Shown one piece after another: positions 8,226 to 17,039 of a stretch of 64,000 bases of DNA. The notes below the pieces were generated by a model. That model searched no databases, had not been told where the DNA came from, and saw only the letters and a program-made list of their open reading frames with translations. The stretch is from an uncultured Polaribacter sp. (GTDB lineage Bacteria; Bacteroidota; Bacteroidia; Flavobacteriales; Flavobacteriaceae), in the NCBI RefSeq assembly GCF_947501385.1, contig NZ_CANMVP010000013.1, positions 1 to 64,000 on the forward strand, in the 5' to 3' direction. The translations under genes and the position numbers were made by a program. Within the stretch, counting starts at the first letter, position 1. Each line of letters starts with the position of its first letter.

Positions 8226-9347
8226 ATGAAATATACAATTGCTGTAATCCCTGGAGACGGAATTGGACCAGAAGTAACCAATCAAGCAAAGAAAGCATTA
8301 GATGCCGTAGCTGAAGTTTATGACCATATTTTTTTGTATAAAGAAGCTCAAATGGGCGCTTGTGCCATTGATGCGGTTGGTACGCCTTTGCCAGATGAAA
8401 CAATAGCCATTTGTAAAAAAGCAGATGCTATTCTATTTGGAGCTATTGGAGATCCAAAATATGACAATGATCCTTCTGCAAAAGTAAGACCAGAACAAGG
8501 TTTGCTAAAAATAAGAAAAGAGCTAGGTTTGTTTTGTAATATAAGACCTGTAAAAGCTTTTGATGCTTTGATTAAAAACTCTCCATTAAAAAGAGAAATT
8601 ATTAAAGGAACAGATATTGTTATTTTTAGAGAATTAACTGGTGGTATTTACTTTGGTAAAAAAGAAACTAGTAAAGACGGGCAATCTGCTTTTGACGGTT
8701 GTTCTTATACCGTTGAAGAAATTTCTAGAATAACCCACTTAGCATTTAAAGCTGCCCAGAGTAGAAAGAAAAAAGTAACGTTGGTAGACAAAGCAAATGT
8801 TTTAGAAACTTCTCGTTTGTGGAGGAAAACAGTTACTGAGATTGCAAAAGAGTACAAAGATATCACCTTAGAGTATTTGTTTGTAGACAATGCAGCGATG
8901 CAATTAATTCTGAATCCTAAACAGTTTGATGTAATTCTTACCGACAACTTATTTGGAGATATTATTTCAGATGAAGCAAGTGTTATTGGAGGTTCTATTG
9001 GTTTATTGGCATCTTCTTCTATAGGTAAAACAAGTGCTTTGTTTGAGCCCATTCATGGTTCATTTCCGCAAGCAAAAGGAAAAGATATTGCAAATCCGTT
9101 AGCTTCTATTTTGTCTGCAGCGATGATGTTAGAGCATTTAGGTTTAGATGAAGAAGCAGATGCTATTGAAAGAGCTGTAGAAAAATCTTTAACTTTAGGT
9201 ATTACAACAGAAGACATTAAAGGAAAAAATAAATATTCAGCATCAACTTCTAAAGTAGGCGATTTTATTTCAGATTATATTTTGAATCAACACGATAGCA
9301 ATTTGAATTTTAAAAATATTCACATGGGGCAAAGCACAATTATTTAG
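8226..9347 (+). CDS. leuB: 3-isopropylmalate dehydrogenase
   Basis: NAD-dependent oxidative decarboxylation of 3-isopropylmalate to 2-oxoisocaproate in leucine synthesis. The 373-residue protein has the family start KYTIAVIPGDGIGPEV, the substrate-binding RPEQGLLKIRKELGLF segment, the catalytic RELTGGIYFG, the metal-binding DNLFGDIISDEAS region and the NAD-site GLLASSSIG and EPIHGSFPQAKGKDIANP motifs. A short C-terminal tail after DYILNQ is not part of the core fold. The ATG follows an AAGGAAGTAAG stretch that could act as a ribosome-binding site. It lies 96 bp after leuA with its own probable promoter. Confidence 0.96.
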   Translation: MKYTIAVIPGDGIGPEVTNQAKKALDAVAEVYDHIFLYKEAQMGACAIDAVGTPLPDETIAICKKADAILFGAIGDPKYDNDPSAKVRPEQGLLKIRKELGLFCNIRPVKAFDALIKNSPLKREIIKGTDIVIFRELTGGIYFGKKETSKDGQSAFDGCSYTVEEISRITHLAFKAAQSRKKKVTLVDKANVLETSRLWRKTVTEIAKEYKDITLEYLFVDNAAMQLILNPKQFDVILTDNLFGDIISDEASVIGGSIGLLASSSIGKTSALFEPIHGSFPQAKGKDIANPLASILSAAMMLEHLGLDEEADAIERAVEKSLTLGITTEDIKGKNKYSASTSKVGDFISDYILNQHDSNLNFKNIHMGQSTII

Positions 9348-9358
9348 AAGCTATTTCC

Positions 9359-9432
9359 AGCTTTCATTACTCGCTTTTTATCTCAAAAAAAAAGATAAAA
9401 GAGTTCAAACAAACCATTCAATCTGGGCTAAA
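9359..9432 (+). repeat. Dispersed repeat, short form (downstream of leuB)
   Basis: The segment has AGCTTTCATTACTCGCTTTTT at its left edge and AAAAGAGTTCAAACAAACC then TTCAATC at its right edge, with a self-complementary TATCTC/AAAGATA-type centre. A longer relative with the same two edges in the same order lies at 63726-63870, downstream of ahcY. Confidence 0.6.
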
Positions 9433-9514
9433 CTAGTCTATTAGCTTAAGGTTTTAACTAATAAATAAAAAAGCTTGTATATCTAAATAAAAATTTACAA
9501 TATTTGTAATTCAA

Positions 9515-9577
9515 ATGAAAAACAAGATATTAAATATTATTTCTATTAGTGTTGTCATCGTAATTATTATGATATGA
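9515..9577 (+). CDS. ilvL: Branched-chain amino acid leader peptide of the ilv operon
   Basis: ATG at 9515 to TGA at 9575-9577 encodes MKNKILNIISISVVIVIIMI. Twelve of 20 residues are Ile (8), Val (3) or Leu (1), the end products of the downstream genes. The stop codon is followed at once by AGGGAAG (9579-9585), which can pair with CTTCCTT in the 5' arm of an intrinsic terminator at 9608-9637. A ribosome stalled in the Ile/Val run would leave AGGGAAG free to block the terminator; one reaching the stop codon would cover it. This is the classic ribosome-mediated attenuator layout. The symbol is used by analogy with enterobacterial ilvL; sequence homology is not implied. Confidence 0.75.
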   Translation: MKNKILNIISISVVIVIIMI

Positions 9578-9578
9578 T

Positions 9579-9619
9579 AGGGAAGTGATATGTATATTTT
9601 TATAAACAAACCTTCCTTT
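9579..9619 (+). promoter_or_regulatory. Candidate antiterminator pairing of the ilv attenuator
   Basis: AGGGAAG (9579-9585), just after the leader stop codon, pairs with CTTCCTT (9612-9618), with one G-U. This would sequester the left arm of the terminator hairpin at 9608-9637. The two structures are mutually exclusive, as attenuation requires. Confidence 0.55.
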
Positions 9620-9637
9620 AAAATGGAAGGTTTTTTT
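9608..9637 (+). terminator. Intrinsic terminator (attenuator) upstream of ilvD
   Basis: AAACCTTCC (9608-9616) and GGAAGGTTT (9625-9633) form a 9-bp stem with an 8-nt loop, followed by an uninterrupted T-tract to 9637. It lies 31 bp after the leader stop codon and 169 bp before ilvD. Nothing else was recognised between 9638 and 9806. Confidence 0.85.
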
Positions 9638-9806
9638 ATGGAGTTTTTTCTATAGTTGAACATCATATTAAGATATGTTTAAAGTTCTGAAAATCATAAT
9701 TTTAAGTATTTATTTGAATGCCTGAATTTAAAGATTTATAATGAAGAATATTCAACAAAAACTCAAAAACACAGTAATTTAGTCAACAAGATGAAGAAAA
9801 CAATCA

Positions 9807-11486
9807 ATGGAATTAAATAAACATAGCAAAAGATTAACACAAGATGAATCTCAGCCAGCATCACAAGCCATGTTGTACGCTGTAGGTCTAACTGATGAAG
9901 ATATGAGCAAAGCGCAAGTGGGTATTGCGAGTACAGGTTATGATGGAAATCCATGTAATATGCACTTGAATAATTTGGCGGCAGAAGTTAAAGTGGAATC
10001 TAAAATTGCAGGTTTGGTAGGTTTGGGGTTTCATACGATTGGTGTTTCAGACGGAATTTCAATGGGAACTTCTGGTATGAATTATTCGTTGGCTTCAAGA
10101 GATATTATTGCAGATTCTATAGAAACAGTCATGAATGCACAAAGTTATGATGCATTGATTTCTGTGGTGGGTTGTGATAAGAACATGCCTGGTGCGGTTA
10201 TTGCGATGTTACGTTTAAATCGTCCATCAATTATGATGTATGGTGGAACCATTGCATCTGGAAATTACAAGGGAAGAAAATTAAATATTGTTTCTGCATT
10301 TGAAGCTTTAGGGCAAAAAGTTGCGGGCGAAATTGAAGAGGAAGAATATAGAGAAATCATCAAAAGAGCCATTCCAGGAGCTGGCGCTTGTGGAGGAATG
10401 TACACCGCAAATACAATGGCTTCGGCAATTGAATGTATGGGTTTTGCATTGCCTTACAATTCATCAATTCCTGCAGAGAATCCAAATAAATTATCGGAAG
10501 CAGAAAGAACCGCTTTGGCAATCAAAAATTTATTAGAGTTAGATTTAAAACCCTTAGATATTATTTCTAAAAAATCATTAGAAAACGCGATTGCAATTGT
10601 GAATGCTTTGGGGGGGTCTACAAATGCAGTATTGCACTTTTTAGCGATTGCACACGCAGCAGATATTGAATTTACATTAGCAGATTTTCAAAGAGTTTCA
10701 GATAGAACTCCGTTAATTGCAGATTTAAAACCTTCAGGAAAATACTTAATGGAAGATGTGCATGGCGTTGGTGGAACACCAGCAATTATGAAATATTTGT
10801 TAGATAATGGTTATTTACATGGCGATTGTTTAACCGTTACAGGAAAAACATTAGCTGAAAATTTAGCCAATGTTGAAGCGATGGAATTTGATGAGCAAGA
10901 TGTCATTTATCCGAAAGATAACCCATTAAAATCCTCAGGAAATATTCAAATTATCTATGGAAATTTAGCGGAAGAAGGAGCCGTGGCAAAAATTTCAGGA
11001 AACGAAGGGCTACTATTTGAAGGAAAAGCGGTGGTGTATGACGGAGAGCAAGCAGCAAATACAGGAATTTCAAATGGAGAAGTAGAAAGAGGAGATGTTG
11101 TTGTTATTAGATATGTAGGGCCAAAAGGAGGTCCAGGAATGCCAGAAATGTTAAAGCCAACATCATTAATTATGGGAGCAGGTTTAGGAAAATCTGTCGC
11201 ATTAATTACAGACGGACGATTTTCTGGAGGAACACACGGTTTTGTAGTTGGTCATATTACACCAGAAGCACAATCTGGTGGAACTATTGGCGTATTAAAA
11301 ACTGGAGATAAAGTTAGAATTAGCGCAGAAGATAACTCCATAAATGTGTTACTTTCTGATGAAGAGATCGCAGCACGGAAATCAAAATGGGTAGCACCTG
11401 CATTAAAACATACAAAAGGAATTTTATATAAATACGCAAAAACAGTGGCATCTGCTTCAAAAGGATGTATTACTGATGGTGAATAA
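9807..11486 (+). CDS. ilvD: Dihydroxy-acid dehydratase
   Basis: Iron-sulfur dehydratase that makes 2-oxo acids from 2,3-dihydroxy acids, the third common step to isoleucine and valine. The 559-residue length is standard. Cluster-ligand segments are visible: GCDKNMPG (about 122-129), [12 protein letters not shown] (about 193-204) and, near the start, the [10 protein letters not shown] segment. The C-terminal [16 protein letters not shown] motif is intact. The start at 9807 gives [20 protein letters not shown], which looks like a family N-terminus. First structural gene after the attenuator; ilvB follows after 212 bp. Confidence 0.97.
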   Translation: MELNKHSKRLTQDESQPASQAMLYAVGLTDEDMSKAQVGIASTGYDGNPCNMHLNNLAAEVKVESKIAGLVGLGFHTIGVSDGISMGTSGMNYSLASRDIIADSIETVMNAQSYDALISVVGCDKNMPGAVIAMLRLNRPSIMMYGGTIASGNYKGRKLNIVSAFEALGQKVAGEIEEEEYREIIKRAIPGAGACGGMYTANTMASAIECMGFALPYNSSIPAENPNKLSEAERTALAIKNLLELDLKPLDIISKKSLENAIAIVNALGGSTNAVLHFLAIAHAADIEFTLADFQRVSDRTPLIADLKPSGKYLMEDVHGVGGTPAIMKYLLDNGYLHGDCLTVTGKTLAENLANVEAMEFDEQDVIYPKDNPLKSSGNIQIIYGNLAEEGAVAKISGNEGLLFEGKAVVYDGEQAANTGISNGEVERGDVVVIRYVGPKGGPGMPEMLKPTSLIMGAGLGKSVALITDGRFSGGTHGFVVGHITPEAQSGGTIGVLKTGDKVRISAEDNSINVLLSDEEIAARKSKWVAPALKHTKGILYKYAKTVASASKGCITDGE

Positions 11487-11491
11487 ATCAT

Positions 11492-11517
11492 CCTGCAAGG
11501 TTTCAAAAACCTTGTAG
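11492..11517. repeat. GGTTTCAAAAACC-core hairpin after ilvD
   Basis: CCTGCAAGGTTT (11492-11503) and AAACCTTGTAGG (11506-11517) form a near-perfect 12-bp stem around CAA. The central GGTTTCAAAAACCT is shared with the hairpin after ilvC at 15688-15720. It lacks a T-tract, so it is a REP-like hairpin, possibly an RNA-stability element within the operon. Confidence 0.65.
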
Positions 11518-11698
11518 GTATAAACACAAAGAGAAGAAGAAAATAATAAAGAGCCTAGAAACTAGATAAAAGAGACAAAAATATAGACAGAATAAATAAT
11601 ATGTATGTCAGTATTTTTCCTGTTATAACGAATTAAATTAATGGAGAAGATATTAGTCTAATCTCTATTTTCTAAACTCTATAATCTCATAAAAAAAT

Positions 11699-13432
11699 AT
11701 GGAAACACAAACCATACAAAAGAAAGAAATAGCAACAAAAGTTACCGAGAGAATTTCTGGTAGCGAAGCAATTGTGAGGTGTTTAATCGCAGAAGATATA
11801 CAAATAATTTACGGGTATCCTGGTGGTGCAATTATGCCAGTTTATGACGAATTGTATAAATATCAGGATAAAATTCATCATGTTTTAACACGTCACGAAC
11901 AAGGAGCAACACATGCTGCACAGGGTTTTGCAAGAATTTCTGGTCAAGTAGGTGTCGCAATTGCAACTTCTGGTCCAGGAGCAACCAATTTAATTACGGG
12001 TATTGCAGACGCGCAAATAGACTCTACGCCAATGGTGTGTATTACGGGGCAAGTTGCATCTCATTTATTAGGAAGCGATGCGTTTCAAGAGACGGATATT
12101 GTTGGGATTTCTACACCAGTCACCAAGTGGAATTGTCAAATTACCAAGGCATCAGAAATTCCTGAAGCGTTGGCAAAAGCATTTTACATCGCAAAAAGTG
12201 GTAGACCAGGTCCTGTTTTAGTAGATATTACAAAAGACGCACAGTTTGAGGAGTTTGACTTTTCTTATGAAAAATGTATCAAGGTAAGAAGTTATGTGCC
12301 CGTTCCAAAAACAGTAGCAGGTACTTTGGAAGCTGCAGCTAAAATGATCAATGCCGCTAAAAAACCATTAATTATTTGGGGACAAGGTGTTATTTTAAGT
12401 GAAGCTGAAGAAGCCTTTAAAGCATTTGTGGAAAAGGCGGGAATTCCTGCAGCTTGGACAATTTTAGGAGCTTCTGCTTTAAAAACTTCTCATCCTTTGA
12501 ACGTTGGAATGTTAGGAATGCATGGTAATTATGCGCCCAATAAATTAACAAACGAATGTGATGTCTTAATTGCCATTGGAATGCGTTTTGATGACCGAGT
12601 TACGGGAGATTTAAGTAATTATGCAAAGCAAGCCAAAGTAATTCATTTTGAGATTGACCCTGCAGAAGTAGATAAAAATGTAAAGACAGATGTAGCTGTT
12701 TTAGGTGACGCAAAAGCAAGTTTAAAGGCTATTTTACCACTAATTAATGCGAATTCTCATACAGAATGGCATCAGCAATTTAAAGATTTATATGCTATTG
12801 AGTATGAAAAAGTAATCAAGGGCGATCTTCATCCAACCAAAGAAGGATTAACAATGGGTGAAGTAATCAAAGAAATTAATATTCAAAGTAAAGGTGACGC
12901 AGCAATTGTTACAGATGTTGGTCAACATCAAATGATTGCTTGCAGATATGCAGATTTCAATAAAACAAAAAGTAACATTACTTCTGGTGGTTTAGGAACC
13001 ATGGGCTTTGGCTTACCAGCAGCAATTGGCGCAAAAATGGCCGCACCAGAGCGCGAAGTAGTTTCCATTTCTGGTGATGGAGGTTACCAAATGACCATTC
13101 AAGAATTAGGAACCATTTTTCAGCAAAAAGCAGCGGTAAAAGTGGTGGTTTTAAATAACGATTTTTTAGGAATGGTGCGTCAATGGCAACAATTATTTTT
13201 TGACAAACGCTATGCATCTACAGAAATGGTAAATCCAAATTTTGTAAAAATAGCAGAAGGCTATTATATAAAAGCAAAAAAAGTAACCAAAAGAGAAGAA
13301 TTAGCAGATGCTGTTAAAGAAATGATGGAGAGCAAAGAAGCCTACTTTTTAGAAGTTTGTGTAGAAAAAGAAGGAAATGTATTTCCAATGGTTCCTTCAG
13401 GAGCGAGTGTTTCTGATATTCGATTGGAGTAA
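11699..13432 (+). CDS. ilvB: Acetolactate synthase large (catalytic) subunit
   Basis: TPP-dependent enzyme condensing pyruvate with pyruvate or 2-oxobutanoate, the first common step to valine and isoleucine. The 577-residue protein has the three-domain layout of the family: the N-terminal GYPGGAIMPVYDEL and the catalytic-glutamate segment RHEQGATHAAQG, a central FAD-type domain with GMRFDDRVTGDL, and the C-terminal TPP-binding GDGGYQMTIQELGT then LNNDFLGMVRQWQ. The ATG at 11699 is well placed. It pairs with ilvN 100 bp downstream; the gap carries a repeat. Confidence 0.97.
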   Translation: METQTIQKKEIATKVTERISGSEAIVRCLIAEDIQIIYGYPGGAIMPVYDELYKYQDKIHHVLTRHEQGATHAAQGFARISGQVGVAIATSGPGATNLITGIADAQIDSTPMVCITGQVASHLLGSDAFQETDIVGISTPVTKWNCQITKASEIPEALAKAFYIAKSGRPGPVLVDITKDAQFEEFDFSYEKCIKVRSYVPVPKTVAGTLEAAAKMINAAKKPLIIWGQGVILSEAEEAFKAFVEKAGIPAAWTILGASALKTSHPLNVGMLGMHGNYAPNKLTNECDVLIAIGMRFDDRVTGDLSNYAKQAKVIHFEIDPAEVDKNVKTDVAVLGDAKASLKAILPLINANSHTEWHQQFKDLYAIEYEKVIKGDLHPTKEGLTMGEVIKEINIQSKGDAAIVTDVGQHQMIACRYADFNKTKSNITSGGLGTMGFGLPAAIGAKMAAPEREVVSISGDGGYQMTIQELGTIFQQKAAVKVVVLNNDFLGMVRQWQQLFFDKRYASTEMVNPNFVKIAEGYYIKAKKVTKREELADAVKEMMESKEAYFLEVCVEKEGNVFPMVPSGASVSDIRLE

Positions 13433-13445
13433 AATTTATATTACG

Positions 13446-13516
13446 TTGTCTCCTCGAGCGAAGTCGAGAGGTTTATTAGGTCTCTTCCGAAGTTTAGGAA
13501 CGATCGAGCTGACAAA
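13446..13516. repeat. TCGAGCGAAGTCGA-type REP between ilvB and ilvN
   Basis: GTCTCCTCGAGCGAAGTCGAGAGG opens an imperfect palindromic unit that ends CGATCGAGCTGACAAAG. A related unit (TCCTCGAGCGCAGTCGAAAG ending CTGCGCTCGAACTGACAAC) lies at 58320-58378. Both are intergenic. This resembles the widespread flavobacterial repeats around TCGACTGCGCTCGA. Confidence 0.65.
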
Positions 13517-13531
13517 GTTAAAAGTAGAAAA

Positions 13532-14062
13532 ATGAGTCAAGAAAAACAACTATTTACCATATCAGTTTATACTGAAAATAATATAGGATTGTTGAATAGA
13601 ATTTCGGCAATCTTCCAAAGAAGACACATTAATGTAGAGAGTTTAAATATTTCTCCGTCAGAAATTGAAGGTGTTGCTAAATTTACAATCGCTGTAAATA
13701 TGTCCGAAGAAAATGTAAAGAAAATCATTGGTCAGATAGAAAAGCAAGTCGAGGTAATTAAAGCGTATTATCACGATGAAGAAAATACTATTTATCAAAT
13801 CTCAGGTTTGTTTAAAATAAAATCTAAATTATTGTTTGAAGAACCTCAAATTCAGAATATTATTAAAGAAAGCAATGCAAGAATTGTTACTGTAAACAAA
13901 GCTTTTTTTGTGCTTGAAAAGTCTGGAAAAAAAGAAGAAGTAGTCGCATTATACAATAAGTTAAGTGTTTTCGAAATTATGCAATACACACGTTCAGGAC
14001 GTGTGGCTGTTACCAAAGACGAAATGAAAATATCAACATTGTTAGAAACATACAACAACTAA
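13532..14062 (+). CDS. ilvN: Acetolactate synthase small (regulatory) subunit
   Basis: Regulatory partner of IlvB that activates it and confers valine feedback inhibition. The 176-residue product has the N-terminal ACT domain (TISVYTENNIGLLNRISAIF, about residues 9-28, then RRHINVESLNISPSE) and a C-terminal small-subunit domain, matching the usual 160-180 residues. The gene directly follows ilvB, separated by a REP-like unit. Confidence 0.95.
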   Translation: MSQEKQLFTISVYTENNIGLLNRISAIFQRRHINVESLNISPSEIEGVAKFTIAVNMSEENVKKIIGQIEKQVEVIKAYYHDEENTIYQISGLFKIKSKLLFEEPQIQNIIKESNARIVTVNKAFFVLEKSGKKEEVVALYNKLSVFEIMQYTRSGRVAVTKDEMKISTLLETYNN

Positions 14063-14074
14063 AAATAAATAAAG

Positions 14075-14158
14075 AATAGAGAAACTAGAGCAAAGAATAA
14101 AGAGCAAAAAAGTTAAATGAATTTCTAAAATCTCTTTTCTATTTTCTTTTTTCTGATT
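14075..14158. repeat. AGAATAAAGAGC-type imperfect inverted repeat between ilvN and ilvC
   Basis: A purine-rich left half (AGAATAGAGAAACTAGAGC, AGAATAAAGAGC) is followed by a pyrimidine-rich right half (CTCTTTTCTATTTTC), so a long imperfect hairpin is possible. Similar halves occur at about 11529-11690 (ilvD-ilvB gap) and 59024-59118 (arfB-kinase gap). Confidence 0.5.
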
Positions 14159-14183
14159 TACATCAACAAACAAAAATAAAAAA

Positions 14184-15662
14184 ATGTCAAATTATTTTAA
14201 CACATTAACATTAAGAGAGAAATTAGAACAATTAGGAAAATGTCGTTTTATGGACGCTTCAGAATTTGAAGATGGTGTAAACGCATTAAAAGGGAAAAAA
14301 ATTGTTATTGTGGGCTGTGGAGCACAAGGTTTAAATCAAGGTTTAAACATGAGAGATGCTGGTTTAGACATTTCTTATGCATTAAGGCAAGCAGCAATAG
14401 ATCAAAAAAGAGATTCATTTAAAAATGCAACTTCCAACAATTTTACAGTGGGAACTTATGAAGAATTAATTCCGAATGCAGATTTAGTGTTGAACTTAAC
14501 ACCAGACAAACAACACACAAACGTGGTAAATACAGTAATGCCTTTAATGAAAAAAGGAGCAACATTAAGTTATTCTCACGGTTTTAATATTGTGGAAGAA
14601 GGTACTCAGATTCGTAAAGATTTAACGGTAATTATGGTGGCACCAAAATGTCCAGGTTCTGAAGTTCGTGAAGAATATAAAAGAGGATTTGGTGTACCCA
14701 CTTTAATTGCAGTGCATCCAGAAAACGATCCAGAAGGAAAAGGTTGGGCGCAAGCAAAAGCGTATGCAGTTGCCACTGGCGGTCATAGAGCAGGCGTTCT
14801 AGAGTCTTCTTTTGTAGCAGAAGTAAAGAGTGATTTAATGGGAGAACAAACTATTTTATGTGGTTTGTTACAAACAGGTGCAATTTTATCTTTTGATAAA
14901 ATGGTGGCAGAAGGAATTGATGCGGGTTATGCCGCAAAATTAATTCAATATGGTTGGGAAACAGTAACGGAAGCCTTAAAGCATGGCGGAATTACAAACA
15001 TGATGGATCGTTTGTCGAATCCTGCAAAAGTGGAAGCTTTTAGAATTTCTGAAGAATTGAAAGAGATTATGCGTCCGTTATTCCAAAAACATATGGATGA
15101 TATTATGACGGGTCATTTCTCTAAAACGATGATGGAAGACTGGGCAAATGATGACAAAAACTTATTAACGTGGAGAGCTGCCACAGGAGATACCGCTTTC
15201 GAAAAACAAAAAGTTACAGACCAAGAAATCTCTGAACAAGAATATTTTGATCATGGAACGTTATTAGTTGCTTTTGTAAGAGCTGGCGTAGAATTGGCAT
15301 TTGAAGCAATGACAGAATCTGGAATCATAGAAGCTTCTGCATACTATGAATCGTTACATGAAACACCATTAATTGCAAACACCATAGCACGTAAAAAATT
15401 ATACGAAATGAACCGTGTAATTTCTGATACTGCAGAATATGGTTGTTATTTATTTGACCACGCCTGTAAACCTTTATTAACTGACTTTATGAAAACAGTT
15501 TCTACAAATGTTATTGGGAAGAAATTTACAGATTCAAATGCTGTTGATAATCAAGAATTGATCCGAATTAATAGTATTATTAGAAATCATCCAGTAGAAA
15601 TTGTAGGAGAAAAATTAAGAGCTTCTATGACTGCAATGAAAGTAATAAAATCTGAGGTTTAA
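14184..15662 (+). CDS. ilvC: Ketol-acid reductoisomerase, class II
   Basis: NADPH- and Mg-dependent isomerisation and reduction of acetohydroxy acids, the second common step to valine and isoleucine. At 492 residues it is the long class II form with two C-terminal knotted domains, as in E. coli. Visible motifs are the Rossmann [17 protein letters not shown] (about residues 44-60), the NADPH-phosphate region SYALRQ, SHGF, and the metal-site segments around [11 protein letters not shown]. The conserved start is [23 protein letters not shown]. It follows ilvN by 121 bp. Confidence 0.97.
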   Translation: MSNYFNTLTLREKLEQLGKCRFMDASEFEDGVNALKGKKIVIVGCGAQGLNQGLNMRDAGLDISYALRQAAIDQKRDSFKNATSNNFTVGTYEELIPNADLVLNLTPDKQHTNVVNTVMPLMKKGATLSYSHGFNIVEEGTQIRKDLTVIMVAPKCPGSEVREEYKRGFGVPTLIAVHPENDPEGKGWAQAKAYAVATGGHRAGVLESSFVAEVKSDLMGEQTILCGLLQTGAILSFDKMVAEGIDAGYAAKLIQYGWETVTEALKHGGITNMMDRLSNPAKVEAFRISEELKEIMRPLFQKHMDDIMTGHFSKTMMEDWANDDKNLLTWRAATGDTAFEKQKVTDQEISEQEYFDHGTLLVAFVRAGVELAFEAMTESGIIEASAYYESLHETPLIANTIARKKLYEMNRVISDTAEYGCYLFDHACKPLLTDFMKTVSTNVIGKKFTDSNAVDNQELIRINSIIRNHPVEIVGEKLRASMTAMKVIKSEV

Positions 15663-15687
15663 GATATTTAATTATAACTAGTTACCT

Positions 15688-15723
15688 AGACCCTTCAGGT
15701 TTCAAAAACCTGAAGGGTCTTTT
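15688..15723 (+). terminator. 15-bp hairpin with T-rich tail between ilvC and ilvA
   Basis: AGACCCTTCAGGTTT (15688-15702) and AAACCTGAAGGGTCT (15706-15720) form a perfect 15-bp stem with a CAA loop, followed by TTTATATTT. This would stop or attenuate transcription into ilvA, whose ATG is only 13 bp beyond the T-tract. Its core matches the hairpin at 11492-11517, so it may be a repeat recruited as a terminator. Confidence 0.7.
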
Positions 15724-15735
15724 ATATTTAAGAGA

Positions 15736-16998
15736 ATGTACACAAAGACAGTTTATTTTCCGAGTTTAGAAAATATAAAGGCAGCTTCTAAAAATTTAGA
15801 AGGTGTTGCTTATAAAACTCCATTGAATCAAAACACTAATCTTTCCAAAGAATTTGATGCAACTATTTTATTTAAAAGGGAAGATCTACAAGTAGTTCGT
15901 TCCTATAAAATTAGAGGTGCTTACAATAAAATGTCTTCTTTAACTGATGATGAAAAACAACGTGGAATTGTTTGTGCAAGTGCAGGAAATCATGCGCAAG
16001 GTGTTGCGTTATCTTGCAAGTTGTTACAGATAAAAGGAACCATTTTTATGCCTTCACCAACTCCAAATCAGAAAATTAATCAAGTAAAAATGTTTGGGGA
16101 AGATTTTATTGAAGTGGTAATTGAAGGAGATACTTTTGATGATGCTTCTAACGCTGCAAAAATAGAATGTGATGCAAAAAATAAAACCTTTATTCATCCT
16201 TTTAATGATGAAAAAGTAATTGAAGGTCAGGCAACAGTTGGTTTAGAAATTTTAGAGCAAACTTCAGAAAAAATAGATTATGTTTTTGTCGCTATTGGTG
16301 GTGGAGGTTTATCATCTGGCTTGTCATCTGTTTTTAAATATTTATCTCCAAAGACTAAAATTATTGGCGTAGAGCCAGAAGGCGCGCCTTCTATGTGTAT
16401 TTCACTCAAAAACAAAAAAAATACAACACTAGAAAAAATTGATTCTTTTGTAGATGGCGCAGCGGTTAAAAGAGTCGGCGATTTAAATTTTGCTATTTGC
16501 CAGCAAAATTTGTATGATGTAATTACAGTTCCTGAAGGAAAAATCTGTCAGACCATTTTAGATTTGTACAACAAAGACGCCATTGTCGTAGAACCTGCAG
16601 GTGCTTTAAGTATTGCAGCTTTAGATTTTTTTGCTGATGAAATTAAAGGTAAAAATGTAGTTTGTATTGTTAGTGGAAGTAATAATGATATTACAAGAAC
16701 TGCAGAAATTAAAGAACGCGCATTGTTATATGCCAACTTAAAACATTATTTTATTGTAAAATTTCCACAAAGAGCAGGAGCTTTAAAAGAATTTGTGGCA
16801 GAAGTTCTAGGACCAAATGATGATATTACTCATTTTGAATATACGAAAAAGAGCAACAGAGCAAACGGTTCCGCAGTGGTGGGTTTAGAACTAAAATCAG
16901 CAGCAGATTTAGCACCGTTAATCAAAAGAATGAAAGAAGGAAATTTCTATGGAGACTACCTAAATGACAAGCCAGATTTGTTTCAGTTTTTGGTGTAA
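15736..16998 (+). CDS. ilvA: Threonine ammonia-lyase (threonine dehydratase)
   Basis: PLP-dependent deamination of threonine to 2-oxobutanoate, the entry step to isoleucine. The 420-residue protein has the PLP-lysine motif SYKIRGAYNKM (about residues 56-66), SAGNHAQGVA and the phosphate loop GGGGLSSG (about 190-197). A C-terminal ACT-like regulatory segment starts near residue 330 (KHYFIVKFPQRAGALKEFV), consistent with biosynthetic regulation by isoleucine. It closes the ilv series and links it to the thrABC product. A RAYT element begins 6 bp after its stop codon. Confidence 0.96.
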   Translation: MYTKTVYFPSLENIKAASKNLEGVAYKTPLNQNTNLSKEFDATILFKREDLQVVRSYKIRGAYNKMSSLTDDEKQRGIVCASAGNHAQGVALSCKLLQIKGTIFMPSPTPNQKINQVKMFGEDFIEVVIEGDTFDDASNAAKIECDAKNKTFIHPFNDEKVIEGQATVGLEILEQTSEKIDYVFVAIGGGGLSSGLSSVFKYLSPKTKIIGVEPEGAPSMCISLKNKKNTTLEKIDSFVDGAAVKRVGDLNFAICQQNLYDVITVPEGKICQTILDLYNKDAIVVEPAGALSIAALDFFADEIKGKNVVCIVSGSNNDITRTAEIKERALLYANLKHYFIVKFPQRAGALKEFVAEVLGPNDDITHFEYTKKSNRANGSAVVGLELKSAADLAPLIKRMKEGNFYGDYLNDKPDLFQFLV

Positions 16999-17002
16999 AC
17001 AA

Positions 17003-17026
17003 AACAAGGGGTTTAAACCCCTTGTT
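17003..17026. repeat. REP palindrome, left border of the RAYT unit
   Basis: CAAGGGGTTTAAACCCCTTG (17005-17024) is a perfect 20-bp palindrome extended by AA/TT on each side. Identical copies lie at 17372-17391 and 17595-17614, and relatives lie at 17742, 50841 and 63555. Confidence 0.9.
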
Positions 17027-17039
17027 GTCAAATGATAAA

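Noticed and set aside
8176..8403. Minus-strand 75-residue frame over the leuB start
   Set aside because: Overlaps the leuB 5' end and its promoter; no domain, no start signal.
9438..9514. Firm promoter for the ilv leader (TTG 9475-9477 with AATATTTG 9499-9506)
   Set aside because: The -7 box misses the first T of TAnnTTTG; possible, but too weak to list as a feature.
17022..17039. TTG start for the RAYT at 17022
   Set aside because: It lies in the border palindrome; ATG 17040 gives the natural N-terminus MNKKVYHITTAIH.
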